Position numbers and translations under genes: made by a program. From positions 248,001-312,000 of the forward strand of contig NZ_MRAV01000001.1 of NCBI RefSeq assembly GCF_002752355.1: 64,000 nt of DNA. Reading direction: 5' to 3'. The notes beneath the pieces are model-generated. The model saw only the letters and a list, made by a program, of their open reading frames with translations, was not told the origin of the DNA and made no database searches. The first letter of the stretch is position 1. Every line of letters starts with the position of its first letter. Below are positions 53,833-63,067 of this stretch, piece after piece. The stretch comes from Leucobacter sp. OLIS6. GTDB lineage: Bacteria; Actinomycetota; Actinomycetes; Actinomycetales; Microbacteriaceae.

Positions 53833-53897
53833 GGGGCCAGCCTACTCGGGCGGCCGTGCGGAGCCGCCGCGCAGGGCGGGCATTTACACTGGTGAGC

Positions 53898-55007
53898 ATG
53901 AACGCGACCACCTCGGATGCGCCGCAGATGCCGGACCAGCGCACCATCGGAGCCCCGGTGGTGAGCCTCGCGATGCCCCGTCTGCGCCGCGAGGTCGGCC
54001 GGTTGAAGGATCTGCCCGTCGGCGGCCCCAAGCAGGTGCTGCTCGCCGCCCCGCGCGGCTACTGCGCGGGCGTCGACCGTGCGGTCGTCGCGGTCGAGAA
54101 GGCGCTCGATCGTTTCGGCGCTCCGGTCTACGTGCGCAAGCAGATCGTGCACAACGTCCACGTGGTGCGTACGCTCGAGCAGATGGGGGCGATCTTCGTC
54201 GAGGAGGTCGACGAGGTTCCCGAGGGAGCGAACGTCGTGTTCTCGGCCCACGGCGTCTCTCCGGCGGTGGTCGAAGCGGCCGCCGATCGGGGGCTGCACG
54301 CGATCGACGCGACCTGCCCGCTCGTCACCAAGGTGCACCGCGAGGCCGTGCGCTTCGCGAAGCAGGATCTCGAGATCCTGCTCATCGGGCACACCGGGCA
54401 CGAGGAGGTCGAGGGTACCGCCGGCGAGGCGCCCGAGCACATCACGATCGTGAACTCGCCCGACGACGTCGACACGCTCGAGGTGAACGACCCCGAGCGG
54501 CTCGTCTGGCTCTCGCAGACCACGCTCTCGGTCGACGAGACGATGGAGACGGTGCGCCGACTGCGTGAGAAGTTCCCGAAGCTGCAGGATCCGCCGAGCG
54601 ACGACATCTGCTACGCCACGCAGAACCGCCAGGTCGCCATCAAGCAGATCGCGCCGCAGGCCGATCTCGTGATCGTGGTCGGGTCGGCGAACTCCTCGAA
54701 CTCGGTGCGGCTCAAGGAGGTCGCGCTCGAGTACGGGGCGAAGGCCGCGTACCGCGTCGACTTCGCCTCGGAGGTGCGGCAGGAGTGGCTCGACGGGGTG
54801 CGCACCGTCGGCGTGACGAGCGGCGCCTCGGTGCCGGAGGTGCTCGTGCAGGAGCTGCTCGACGACCTCGCCGATGCCGGATACGCCGACGTGCGCGCGA
54901 CGGTCACCGCGGAGGAGGACCTGGTGTTCTCGCTGCCGAAGGAGCTGCGCCAGGACGCCTCGGGCAAGCGCGACGAGCGCGCGCTCGGTGGCCGCGTCCG
55001 CGGCTGA
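53898..55007 (+). CDS. ispH: 4-hydroxy-3-methylbut-2-enyl diphosphate reductase
   Basis: 369 aa. Last enzyme of the MEP isoprenoid pathway, an iron-sulfur protein. The three cluster cysteines are in [24 protein letters not shown] and [11 protein letters not shown], and substrate-site residues are in FSAHGVSP and [11 protein letters not shown]. The -10 TACACT at 53885-53890 places the transcription start at or next to the ATG at 53898, so the message is probably leaderless; an in-frame GTG at 53892 is less likely. It supplies precursors to the isoprenyl transferase encoded at 22586-23371. Confidence 0.95.
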   Translation: MNATTSDAPQMPDQRTIGAPVVSLAMPRLRREVGRLKDLPVGGPKQVLLAAPRGYCAGVDRAVVAVEKALDRFGAPVYVRKQIVHNVHVVRTLEQMGAIFVEEVDEVPEGANVVFSAHGVSPAVVEAAADRGLHAIDATCPLVTKVHREAVRFAKQDLEILLIGHTGHEEVEGTAGEAPEHITIVNSPDDVDTLEVNDPERLVWLSQTTLSVDETMETVRRLREKFPKLQDPPSDDICYATQNRQVAIKQIAPQADLVIVVGSANSSNSVRLKEVALEYGAKAAYRVDFASEVRQEWLDGVRTVGVTSGASVPEVLVQELLDDLADAGYADVRATVTAEEDLVFSLPKELRQDASGKRDERALGGRVRG

Positions 55008-55086
55008 CCCCAGCTCCTCCGGCGTATCGTTCGCGTATGCTCCGAGCGCTACGCCGCGGCAACACCCGCTCCGATGGAATCGGAGC

Positions 55087-55716
55087 ATGCACACCGAAGC
55101 ACGACGCAATCGAATCCCGATCCTGCTGGCGCTGATCGCGGCAGCGGCCACCGTCACCGCCGTGGCGCTCGCCGGCTGCTCCGGCAAGCTGCACGCGCCG
55201 GGCGGCACCACGATGCCCGTCGGAGGGCCCGGCGCTGCGCAGCCTGCCGAGCAACCGCAGCAACCGCAGAAGCCCGAGGGCGACGGCTCGATCCAGGGCG
55301 ACAACGGCATCGCCGTCGATGCCGATCACGCCGCGATCACCGGGCTGAAACCCGAGCTGCACGCCGCGCTCCTGCGCGCCGCCGAGGGCGCGAAGGAAGC
55401 GGGAGTCGAGCTGCGGGTCACCTCGGGGTGGCGCAGCCGCGAGCTGCAGCAGCAGCTCCTCGACGCCGCTGTGCAGCAGTACGGCAGCGAAGCGGAGGCG
55501 AGCAAGTGGGTGGACACCCCCGACCGCTCGCTGCACGTCACCGGGGACGCGGTCGACGTCGGGATGCTCGACGCCTCGATCTGGCTCGGCGACAACGGGC
55601 AGCGCTTCGGCCTCTGCCGGGCGTTCGAGAACGAGCGCTGGCACTTCGAACTCGCACCCGACGGCGGAACCGGGCAGTGCCCGGCCCTGCTGCCCGACCC
55701 GTCGTTCCGGCGCTGA
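55087..55716 (+). CDS. M15 family (VanY-like) D-alanyl-D-alanine carboxypeptidase lipoprotein
   Basis: 209 aa. Signal peptide with lipobox VALAGCSG, a proline/glutamine-rich linker (PAEQPQQPQKPEGDG), then a VanY domain with VTSGWRSRELQQQL, DRSLHVTGDAVDVG (zinc His and Asp) and RWHFEL (catalytic region and zinc His). The enzyme would trim peptidoglycan stem peptides. A perfect palindrome CTCCGAT-GGA-ATCGGAG (55069-55085) ends directly before the ATG and includes the only GGAG, so the ribosome-binding site may be hidden in a hairpin. Confidence 0.88.
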   Translation: MHTEARRNRIPILLALIAAAATVTAVALAGCSGKLHAPGGTTMPVGGPGAAQPAEQPQQPQKPEGDGSIQGDNGIAVDADHAAITGLKPELHAALLRAAEGAKEAGVELRVTSGWRSRELQQQLLDAAVQQYGSEAEASKWVDTPDRSLHVTGDAVDVGMLDASIWLGDNGQRFGLCRAFENERWHFELAPDGGTGQCPALLPDPSFRR

Positions 55717-55789
55717 TGGCCGGGGGCCTCGGTCGCTCTTCCGGTCGGCTCGTCCCGGTGCCGCACCGGCCTCGGGACCGCAGCCGTCG

Positions 55790-57283
55790 TCAGGGCTCGC
55801 TGACGCGGGCGATCAGCTCGCTGAGCAGCGCTTCGGCCACGGGAGCGGGGAGCCGCTCGACGAGCGCCATGAGCGGGGCGAGCCGGCTCGGGACGGCGCT
55901 GCCCGATCCGCCGCCGGCCCCGGCGAGACGCAGGATCCGCCAGGCCGCCGCCGGGCCCGGGACCCGGCCGCCGGGGCCGTAGCCCAGCAGCCGCATCGCC
56001 GTGAGAGCGGCAGCGGGGTTCGCGGGAGCACGACCCCGCACCCGCTCCGCGGCACGACGCAGGGCCGCACCGAACTCGGGCACGGCCGCGTCGAGCACCG
56101 GCGTGATCGTGAGGTGCGCGCTGTGCGGGATCCGAACCCCGTCGGACTGGACGTACCCCGGCTGATGCTGGATCCGGAACCCCTCTTCGGCCATCGCGTC
56201 GGCCAGGTGGTGCGGGTCCACCCGTTCGTCTTCGGGCACCGACGCATCTGCGATGAGCGCGATCGCGGGGCCGACGGGCGCCCCCATCACCGCGATCCCC
56301 TCGATCGCGGCGGCCGCCGCTGCGATCCCGCGGGTCGCGGCGACGGTGCGCGCGGTCAGCTCGGCGTACCCCTCGGCTCCGAGATGCTGCACGATCGCCC
56401 AGGCCGCAGCGAGGGGCGACGCCGAACGGGAGCCCAGCAGTGTCGGGTTGACCACGGGGTACCCGGGCCAGCGGGTCGTCGCGAAGAACTGCGAGCGGTG
56501 CCGTGCACGACCCCGGTGCAGCAGCACCGAGACGCCCTTCGGGGCGAAACCGAACTTGTGCAGGTCGGCCGACAGGCTCGTGACGCCCGGCAGCCGGAAG
56601 TCCCAGACCGGAACGCCCGGCCACCAGGGCAGGGCGAGGCCGCCGAAGCAGGCATCGACGTGGCAGTCGATGCCCCGGGCCCGTGCGGCGTCCGACACCT
56701 CGCGGATCGGATCGACCGCCCCGCTCGGGTACGCCGGAGCCGAGACGACGACGAGCGCGACGTCGTCGTCGAGGCGCGACAGCATCGACTCGGCGCTCAC
56801 CGAGCCGTCGTCGGCGCAGGGCACCGGATCCCAGTCGAGATCGAAGGCGCGCGCCGCCTTCTGGAACGCGGCGTGCGCCGTCGCCGGAGCCAGGAGCCGC
56901 GGCCGGGCGTGCGCGCGATCCGGAGACGCGGCGCGCCAGCGGTCCCTGGCCGACTTCACTGCGAGCAGGCAGCTCTCGGTGCCGCCGCTCGTGACGCTGC
57001 CTACGACCCGGCCCGGACCGAAGCGCGGCCCGTGCACGGCGGACCGGACGAACGCGACGAGGTCGCGCTCCATCGCCGCGATCGAGGGGAAGGCGGTCGG
57101 ATCGAGCCCGTTGAGGGGGCGCGCGATCTCGGCGGCGCGGTGCGCGAGCTCATCGATCTCGGGTCGGCCCGGATCGTAGACGTAGGCGAGGATCCGGCCG
57201 CCGTGGGTGGGCGCATCGTGCTCGCGCAGTTCGCGCAGGCGGTCGAGTACCCGAGCGGGGTCGAGACGGGGTTCGACGGTCAT
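55790..57283 (-). CDS. Pyridoxal-phosphate-dependent decarboxylase/sphingosine-1-phosphate-lyase-like protein
   Basis: 497 aa. Group II decarboxylase fold: SVTSGGTESCLLAVKSARD (PLP phosphate region), CHVDACFGGLALPWW (Asp contacting the PLP ring) and SADLHKFGFAPKGVSVLL with the Schiff-base Lys. The HKFGFAPKG form and the C-terminal layout are close to sphingosine-1-phosphate lyase and its bacterial homologues rather than glutamate decarboxylase. It overlaps the transporter gene upstream (ATGA), so the two probably form an operon. Substrate could be an amino acid or a phosphoethanolamine-type amine. Confidence 0.85.
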   Translation of the reverse strand: MTVEPRLDPARVLDRLRELREHDAPTHGGRILAYVYDPGRPEIDELAHRAAEIARPLNGLDPTAFPSIAAMERDLVAFVRSAVHGPRFGPGRVVGSVTSGGTESCLLAVKSARDRWRAASPDRAHARPRLLAPATAHAAFQKAARAFDLDWDPVPCADDGSVSAESMLSRLDDDVALVVVSAPAYPSGAVDPIREVSDAARARGIDCHVDACFGGLALPWWPGVPVWDFRLPGVTSLSADLHKFGFAPKGVSVLLHRGRARHRSQFFATTRWPGYPVVNPTLLGSRSASPLAAAWAIVQHLGAEGYAELTARTVAATRGIAAAAAAIEGIAVMGAPVGPAIALIADASVPEDERVDPHHLADAMAEEGFRIQHQPGYVQSDGVRIPHSAHLTITPVLDAAVPEFGAALRRAAERVRGRAPANPAAALTAMRLLGYGPGGRVPGPAAAWRILRLAGAGGGSGSAVPSRLAPLMALVERLPAPVAEALLSELIARVSEP

Positions 57284-58707
57284 GCGGGCTCCTCGGTCGC
57301 GGTGATGTCGTGCTCGCGCAGCCGGTATCGCGCCAGCACCGCGAGGCTGGCGAGCATGAGCAGCGCGGGCAGGAAGCTGAACGAGAGCGCGATGCCCGAG
57401 ATCGCCGACCCCGGCTGCTCGACCCGGACCCCGGCCGTCGACTCGACGTAGCCGGTGAGGGCGAGCACGATCGTCAGCACGGTCGAACCCAGCGCCATGC
57501 CCGTGGTCTCGCCCGCGGTCCAGACCCCGCCGAAGATCCCGGCGCGGTCCGCGCCGCCGGCCCGGTCGTGGCTGATGACGTCGGGGAGCATCGCCATGGG
57601 CAGGGTCTGCATGCCGGCGTAGGCGGCGCCCGCCAGGGCGACCGGGGCGAGGATCCACCACCCGGGAGCCCAGGTCATGCCGATGAGCAGCACCGAGGCG
57701 AGCAGGAACAGCACGCTCGCGAGGCGGAACGCGCGCTCCTTGCCGATCCGATCCGCGAGGACCCTCCACAACGGGGAGACGAGCAGCGCCGGCGCGATGA
57801 GCGCGACGAACAGCAGCGTGACCGCGCCCTCGTCGCCCAGGATCCAGCGCGCCACGAACTGAGCGCCGGCCAGCATGAGCCCGGTCGCGAGCCCCTGCAG
57901 CACGAAGGTGCCGAGCAGTGCGCGGAACGGCTGGCTCTCCCGCAGCGCCGCGAGGCCCTCGCGGTAATGCTCGAGCAGTCCGGATCCGAAGCGCCCGCGG
58001 GGCGCGGTCGACGCGGTCGGTGCGGCCGGCGCCGCGGGCGCCGGGATGCCGCGCGGGGCGACGCGCGTCGCCACGAGCATGCCGGCCGAGAGCACGATCC
58101 CGGCGACGATCGCCATGACCAGGTATCCGACGAGCGGCTGCTCGGGGAACAGGCCGCGCAGCTCCGGACCGCCCGCGCCGAACAGCAGGATCGCGACCGT
58201 CAGCACGATCACACGCCAGGTCAGCAACCGGGTCCGCTCGCGGTACCCCGAGGTGAGCTCCGCGGGCAGCGCGATGTAGGGCACCTGGAACAGACTGAAG
58301 CAGGTCGCCGCGAGTACGAAGGCGACGAGCACCCAGAGCGCGGCGAGCACGGGCGGGGTCCCGGCCGGCACGGCGAAAGTGAGCGCGAACGCGATCGGCA
58401 GTCCGATCGCGCCGAGCAGCATGGGGCCGCGGCGCGATCCGGTGCGCTGCTTCGTGCGATCGCTGAGTCCGCCGATGAGCGGGTCGATCAGCACGTCCCA
58501 GACCTTCGCGAGCGTGACGATGGCGCCGGCTGCGAGCGCGGTGACCCCGAGCGAATCGGTCAGGTAGTAGACGAGCACCAGGCCCGGAAGCGTGGCGAAG
58601 CCGCCCGTGCCGAGCGACCCCGCGGCATAGCGCATCACGGTGGAGCCGGGCAGGCGATCGCCCGGGCCGGAGCCCGCGCCGGTGCCGGGATTCGTCGCTG
58701 AAACCAT
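57280..58707 (-). CDS. MFS/GPH (melibiose carrier-like) transporter
   Basis: 475 aa with 12 predicted helices. The GPH signature is VWDVLIDPLIGGLSDRTKQRTG near residue 75 with RRGPMLLGAI. These carriers import sugars or other organic solutes with sodium or protons. A TACGCT -10 on the minus strand lies about 6 bases upstream of the ATG, suggesting a leaderless message. It is followed by and overlaps the PLP decarboxylase gene. Confidence 0.87.
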   Translation of the reverse strand: MVSATNPGTGAGSGPGDRLPGSTVMRYAAGSLGTGGFATLPGLVLVYYLTDSLGVTALAAGAIVTLAKVWDVLIDPLIGGLSDRTKQRTGSRRGPMLLGAIGLPIAFALTFAVPAGTPPVLAALWVLVAFVLAATCFSLFQVPYIALPAELTSGYRERTRLLTWRVIVLTVAILLFGAGGPELRGLFPEQPLVGYLVMAIVAGIVLSAGMLVATRVAPRGIPAPAAPAAPTASTAPRGRFGSGLLEHYREGLAALRESQPFRALLGTFVLQGLATGLMLAGAQFVARWILGDEGAVTLLFVALIAPALLVSPLWRVLADRIGKERAFRLASVLFLLASVLLIGMTWAPGWWILAPVALAGAAYAGMQTLPMAMLPDVISHDRAGGADRAGIFGGVWTAGETTGMALGSTVLTIVLALTGYVESTAGVRVEQPGSAISGIALSFSFLPALLMLASLAVLARYRLREHDITATEEPA

Positions 58708-58762
58708 GCGCTCAGCGTAGCGGCAGCCCGTGCCGCCCGGTGGCGCGCGGCGGACGTGCCGA

Positions 58763-58774
58763 TACAATCCCGCC
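58763..58774 (+). promoter_or_regulatory. Leaderless promoter of the FUSC-like gene
   Basis: TACAAT (58763-58768), a near-consensus -10, with the GTG start at 58775 after 6 bases. Confidence 0.65.
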
Positions 58775-59806
58775 GTGCCGAAACGCTTTCTGAACTCGCT
58801 GGTGCTCGTCGTGGCCCTCGGTCTCCCGCTCGGGCTGACCGCTCCCTCCGGCGATACCGGCCTGATGGCCGCGGTCCTGCTCTCCTCGGCCTTCGGATTC
58901 CTCATCGCGGCGAACAGTGGCTGGGCGGTGTCGTTCCGCTACATCCCGGTGATGCTCGCCGCGTGCGCGGCTGCGAGCCTGCTCTCGGGGCCGTGGTGGC
59001 CGGTCGTCATCGGAGCCGTCGCGCTCGCCGCCGGGCTCGCCCAGGGCGCCGGATGGGGAATGCCGGTCGCAGCGGCCGGCGTGATCGCCTGCAGCATGGC
59101 GCCGTCGGCGCCGGATGCCGCGCTCGGGCTGCGGCTCGTGGTGCTCGCAGCTGGCGCGGTGTACGCGGCGGTCGTCGCCCGCGCGCTCGGACTGCCGCGC
59201 CTGCACCGGGCGTCGCGCGTCGGCAGGCTGCGGAGCACGGTCTCGGGAGTCGGCTTCGCCGCGATCGCCGGTCTGGCCGCCGCGCTGTCGCACGGTCTGC
59301 CGCAGGGGTACTGGCTGCCCGCAACGGTGTTCGCCGTCGTGATGCCGTCCGCCGGGATGTCGTTGCAGCGGCGGGCCGTACAGCGCATCGCGGGCACGCT
59401 GCTCGGGGCCGCGATCGCGCTCGGGATCTCGCTGCTCGAGCCGCCCCAGGCCGCGGTGCTCGCCGTGATCCTGCTGTGCGCCTACCTCATCTGCTTCTTC
59501 CTGAGGCCGCTGTGGCTGATCACCACGCTCGTGACGACGGCGCTCATGCTGCTGCTCAGCGGGAGCCGCGACATCGGCGGGATCGCCGAGAGCCGGGTGC
59601 TGCTGACCATCACCGGCATCGTGCTCGTGCTCGCCGGGGCAGGGGCCGGCTGGGTGATGTCGCGCGCGATTCCGCGCTCGGTGCGTGAGTACGCGACCCA
59701 CGAAGTCGCACCCGCGGTCACGGTCGAAGCGCCGTCAGCGGATGCCGAGGTGCCGCCCGCGGGTGCCGAGGTGCCGTCGGAGCCCGCCGACCGGCCCCGA
59801 CGGTGA
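58775..59806 (+). CDS. FUSC-like (aromatic acid exporter type) membrane protein
   Basis: 343 aa from a GTG with an adjacent -10. Around ten hydrophobic segments in two sets. The second set with GYWLPATVFAVVMPSAGMSL, QRRAVQRIAGTLLGAAIALG resembles the FUSC/ArAE domain. A charged, repetitive tail (EVPPAGAEVPSEPADRPRR) ends the protein. The stop codon abuts the stop of the converging DUF6264 gene (TGATCA at 59804-59809). Substrate unknown. Confidence 0.8.
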   Translation: MPKRFLNSLVLVVALGLPLGLTAPSGDTGLMAAVLLSSAFGFLIAANSGWAVSFRYIPVMLAACAAASLLSGPWWPVVIGAVALAAGLAQGAGWGMPVAAAGVIACSMAPSAPDAALGLRLVVLAAGAVYAAVVARALGLPRLHRASRVGRLRSTVSGVGFAAIAGLAAALSHGLPQGYWLPATVFAVVMPSAGMSLQRRAVQRIAGTLLGAAIALGISLLEPPQAAVLAVILLCAYLICFFLRPLWLITTLVTTALMLLLSGSRDIGGIAESRVLLTITGIVLVLAGAGAGWVMSRAIPRSVREYATHEVAPAVTVEAPSADAEVPPAGAEVPSEPADRPRR

Positions 59807-60679
59807 TCACTTCGACGGGGTGGTGCGCAGCGCGTCCATCATCTTGGTGAGCGCGTCGGGATCCTGCAGCGCGGTCATGAGTTCGGGCGATCCGGCCATG
59901 GCGGCGATCGTGATCACCATCACGAGCAGGAATGCGGCGACTCCCGCGATGAGGGGCACGAAGAAGGTGAGCCTGTTCGCGCGCAGGCGGCGCACCGACA
60001 GGATCAGGCTGACCGCGTAGAGGCCGAGCACGGCGATCGCGCAGATGATGCCCACCGGCTCGAGCCAGCCCGGCGCCGTGTAATCGGAGACTCCGAGCAG
60101 CTCCGCCATGGTGCGCTGGCTCAGGGGGAACCGGTACAGCTCGAAGGCGATGTTCAGCGCACCGAAGGCGCCGATCACGAGCAGGAAGATCGTGATCACG
60201 CGATCCGCGGTGCGCGGCTTCGCCTGCGCCCGAGGCGGCTGCTGCGGCAGCGGGGCGTGCGCCGGAGCGGGCTGCTGCGTGTACGGCTGCTGGCTCTGCG
60301 CGCTCTGCGCACTCTGGGTCGGGGTCGAAGCAGTCGTGCCGGGCGTCGCCGACGCGCCACCAGCGCTGCCGGACCGCGCGCCGAGGTTGTGCGGCACCCC
60401 GGGCAGGCGCGTCGGAACTTCGGCGTCGGACAGCGCCTCCGCCGATGCCGGCGGGCTCGTCGGCCGGGCACCGACCTCGCCGAAGCGTGCCGTGTCCGGG
60501 CCGGAGCGGGATCCGGCCGGGTCGGCCGCACTCGCCTCCTGCGGCGGAGTCCAGCTCCAGCCCTCCGGTGCGTACTCGCCGTAGGCCGGTCGCGGTCGCG
60601 GATCCGCCGGGGCCGCCTGCGGCTCGGCCTGATCCGCCGGCTGCTCTGCCGGTCGGTCCTCGGGACGGGGATCCGTCAC
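59807..60679 (-). CDS. DUF6264 membrane protein
   Basis: 290 aa from a GTG. The first 140 residues are proline-, alanine- and glutamine-rich and probably disordered, with YAPEGWSWTPPQ near residue 40. Three or four membrane helices follow (VITIFLLVIGAFGALNIAFEL, GIICAIAVLGLYAVSLILSV, FFVPLIAGVAAFLLVMVITI). This matches DUF6264, which I know mainly from Microbacteriaceae. Function unknown. It overlaps the fbaA stop (GTGA), so it is in an operon with aldolase. Confidence 0.78.
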   Translation of the reverse strand: MTDPRPEDRPAEQPADQAEPQAAPADPRPRPAYGEYAPEGWSWTPPQEASAADPAGSRSGPDTARFGEVGARPTSPPASAEALSDAEVPTRLPGVPHNLGARSGSAGGASATPGTTASTPTQSAQSAQSQQPYTQQPAPAHAPLPQQPPRAQAKPRTADRVITIFLLVIGAFGALNIAFELYRFPLSQRTMAELLGVSDYTAPGWLEPVGIICAIAVLGLYAVSLILSVRRLRANRLTFFVPLIAGVAAFLLVMVITIAAMAGSPELMTALQDPDALTKMMDALRTTPSK

Positions 60680-61704
60680 GCGCTCACCGACCTGCCGGCG
60701 GAACCGAGCTGCTGCGCGGCCTCGACGATGCGCGCGGCCATCGAGGTCTCGGCGGCCTTGCCCCAGGCGCGCGGGTCGTACTGCTTCTTGTTGCCGACCT
60801 CGCCGTCGATCTTGAGCACGCCCTCGTAATTGCGGAACATCGAGTCCGCGACGGCGCGCGTGAACGCGTACTGCGTGTCCGTGTCGATGTTCATCTTGAT
60901 GACGCCGTTCGAGACCGCCTCGGCGATCTCCTCGGCCGTCGAACCCGATCCGCCGTGGAAGACGAGGTCGAGCGGCTTCGCGGCGGTGCCGTACTTCGCC
61001 TGCAGGCCGTCCTGGATCTCCTTCAGCAGGGCGGGGCGCAGCTGCACGTTGCCGGGCTTGTAGACGCCGTGCACGTTGCCGAAGGTGAGCGCGGTCAGGT
61101 ACCGCCCCTGCTCGCCGAGGCCGAGCGCCTCGACGGTCGCGATCGCGTCGTCGAGGGTCGTGTAGAGCTGGTCGTTGATCTCGTGGCTGACGCCGTCCTC
61201 TTCGCCGCCGACGACGCCGATCTCGACCTCGAGGATGCTGCCGATCGCGTGCAGGCGGGGGAGGAGCTGCTGGGCGAGCTCGAGGTTCTCGGCGAGCGGC
61301 ACGGCCGAGCCGTCCCACATGTGCGACTGGAAGTAGGGCAGGCCGCCCTCGCGCACGCGCTCCTCGCTCGCGGCGACGAGCGGCAGGAGGAAGCCCTCCA
61401 GCGCGTCCTTCGGGCAGTGGTCGGTGTGGAGGGCGACGGTCACGTCGTAGGCCTTCGCGACCTCCTCCGCGTACTTGGCGAACGCGATCGCGCCGCCCGC
61501 GCGGTTCTTCACGGTGTGCCCGGCGAAGTAGTCGGCGCCGCCGGTCGAGACCTGGATGATGCCGTCCGATCCCGCCTCGGCGAAGCCCTGCAGCGCCGCG
61601 TTCAGCGTCTGGGAGCTCGAGACGTTGATCGCGGGGAATGCGAAACTGCCGCTCTTGGCGGCGTCGAGCATGGCGGCGTACTGTTCCGGGCTGGCAACGG
61701 GCAT
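60676..61704 (-). CDS. fbaA: Fructose-bisphosphate aldolase, class II
   Basis: 342 aa. Zinc-dependent aldolase. Metal ligands and active-site residues are in VALHTDHCPKDALEG, ALTFGNVHGVYKPGN and LVFHGGSGSTAEEI. The enzyme works in glycolysis and gluconeogenesis. It is divergent from glpX, which encodes the next gluconeogenic step. Confidence 0.96.
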   Translation of the reverse strand: MPVASPEQYAAMLDAAKSGSFAFPAINVSSSQTLNAALQGFAEAGSDGIIQVSTGGADYFAGHTVKNRAGGAIAFAKYAEEVAKAYDVTVALHTDHCPKDALEGFLLPLVAASEERVREGGLPYFQSHMWDGSAVPLAENLELAQQLLPRLHAIGSILEVEIGVVGGEEDGVSHEINDQLYTTLDDAIATVEALGLGEQGRYLTALTFGNVHGVYKPGNVQLRPALLKEIQDGLQAKYGTAAKPLDLVFHGGSGSTAEEIAEAVSNGVIKMNIDTDTQYAFTRAVADSMFRNYEGVLKIDGEVGNKKQYDPRAWGKAAETSMAARIVEAAQQLGSAGRSVSA

Positions 61705-61778
61705 CGGTGCTCCTTGGCGTCGTGACGTGTCGGCGCATGGCCGCTATGCCCCTCAGTCTACGCGGTAGGCTGGGAACC

Positions 61779-62762
61779 ATGACCGAATCCCACTCGCTTG
61801 GCAACTGGCAGCCCGACCGCAACCTCGCGATGGAGCTCGTCCGCGCGACCGAGGCCGCGGCGATCCGTGCGACGCCGTTCATCGGCCGCGGCGACAAGAA
61901 CGCCGCCGACGGCGCCGCCGTCGACGCCATGCGCCGCTTCCTCTCGACCGTCTCGATGGACGGCACCGTCGTCATCGGCGAAGGCGAGAAGGACGACGCC
62001 CCCTGGCTCTACAACGGCGAACGCGTCGGCAACGGCGAGGGCGCGGCGTGCGACGTCGCGGTCGACCCGATCGACGGCACCCGCCTCACCGCCGAGGGCC
62101 GGCCCGGCGCGCTCTCGGTGATCGCGGTCGCCGACCGCGGCAGCATGTACGACCCCTCGGCCGTCTTCTACATGGACAAGCTCGTCTGCGGACCCGACGG
62201 CGTCGGCGTCGTCGACATCCGCAAGCCGATCGGCGCGAACATCCGCGACCTCGCCAAGGCGAAGGGCGTCGACGTCTCCGATATCCGCGTCGCGGTGCTC
62301 GACCGTCCGCGCCACGAGCAGCTCATCGCCGAGATCCGCGAAGCGGGCGCGGGCACCCGCCTGCTCATGGACGGCGACGTCGCGGGCGGCGTCAACGCGG
62401 CCCGCTGGGACTCCCGCATCGACCTGTGCGTCGGCATCGGCGGCACCCCCGAGGGCATCATCACGGCCTGCGCGGTGAAGGCGCTCGGCGGCGTGATCCA
62501 GGGCCGCCTGTGGCCGAAGGACGACGAGGAGCGTCAGAAGGCGATCGACGCCGGGCACGACCTCGACCGCGTGCTCGAGGCGAACGATCTCGTCGCGAGC
62601 GATAACGCCTACTTCGTCGCGACCGGCATCACCTCGGCGGACTTCGTCGAGGGCGTGCAGCGTCGCGGCCCGTTCCTCCGCGCCGAGAGCATCGTGATGC
62701 GCTCGCACTCGGGCACGATCCGCCACATCGTCAGCGATATGGATCCCGACCGCTGGAACTAG
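61779..62762 (+). CDS. glpX: Class II fructose-1,6-bisphosphatase
   Basis: 327 aa. Metal-binding motifs VVIGEGEKDDAPWL and VAVDPIDGTRLTAEG, then LMDGDVAGGVNAA and GIGGTPEGIITACA, all of the GlpX family, which is the gluconeogenic FBPase of actinobacteria. A TAGGCT -10 at 61766-61771 puts the transcription start at about the ATG, so it is probably leaderless. It shares its upstream region with divergent fbaA. Confidence 0.95.
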   Translation: MTESHSLGNWQPDRNLAMELVRATEAAAIRATPFIGRGDKNAADGAAVDAMRRFLSTVSMDGTVVIGEGEKDDAPWLYNGERVGNGEGAACDVAVDPIDGTRLTAEGRPGALSVIAVADRGSMYDPSAVFYMDKLVCGPDGVGVVDIRKPIGANIRDLAKAKGVDVSDIRVAVLDRPRHEQLIAEIREAGAGTRLLMDGDVAGGVNAARWDSRIDLCVGIGGTPEGIITACAVKALGGVIQGRLWPKDDEERQKAIDAGHDLDRVLEANDLVASDNAYFVATGITSADFVEGVQRRGPFLRAESIVMRSHSGTIRHIVSDMDPDRWN

Positions 62763-63067
62763 TGCTCGGCTGAGCCCCTTGGCGGGTTCTCCGACGACGC
62801 CCCTTCGCCGCCCGTTCCGGGTCGACGAGGGGGCGTCGTTCGTTGCGCCCGGGTTCGGGTTCATGTCCATGTCCGGGGCCGGGCTTCCGCGCCCGACGCG
62901 ACCCAGAATCCCTTTTCGAGTGAACAGTTGTACATGAAATGAGCCCCCATTTCATGTACAACTGCTCACTCGAGCACGTTCGCACGTTCGCACGTTCGCG
63001 CGTGGCGCGTCGCGCATGTCACGGGAACCTCCGAAGGGGGCCAGGGCGCCGGGTTACACTGCGCCGC
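62763..63067. other. Intergenic region with hairpins, a 56-bp palindrome and direct repeats
   Basis: About 305 bases without a gene. A terminator-like hairpin pairs ACGACGCCCC (62794-62803) with GGGGCGTCGT (62830-62839). A separate AT-rich palindrome lies at 62917-62972. Three GCACGTTC-like 9-base direct repeats follow at about 62975-63000. A TACACT -10 for the next gene is at 63055-63060. Confidence 0.7.
62917..62972. repeat. 56-bp near-perfect palindrome of low GC content
   Basis: 25-bp arms match at 24 positions around a 6-base loop (AGCCCC, 62942-62947). The arms include CAGTTGTACATGAAATG, AT-rich against a background of about 70% GC. There is no T tract. It could be a palindromic repeat element, a regulator-binding site or a terminator. 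Confidence 0.8.
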
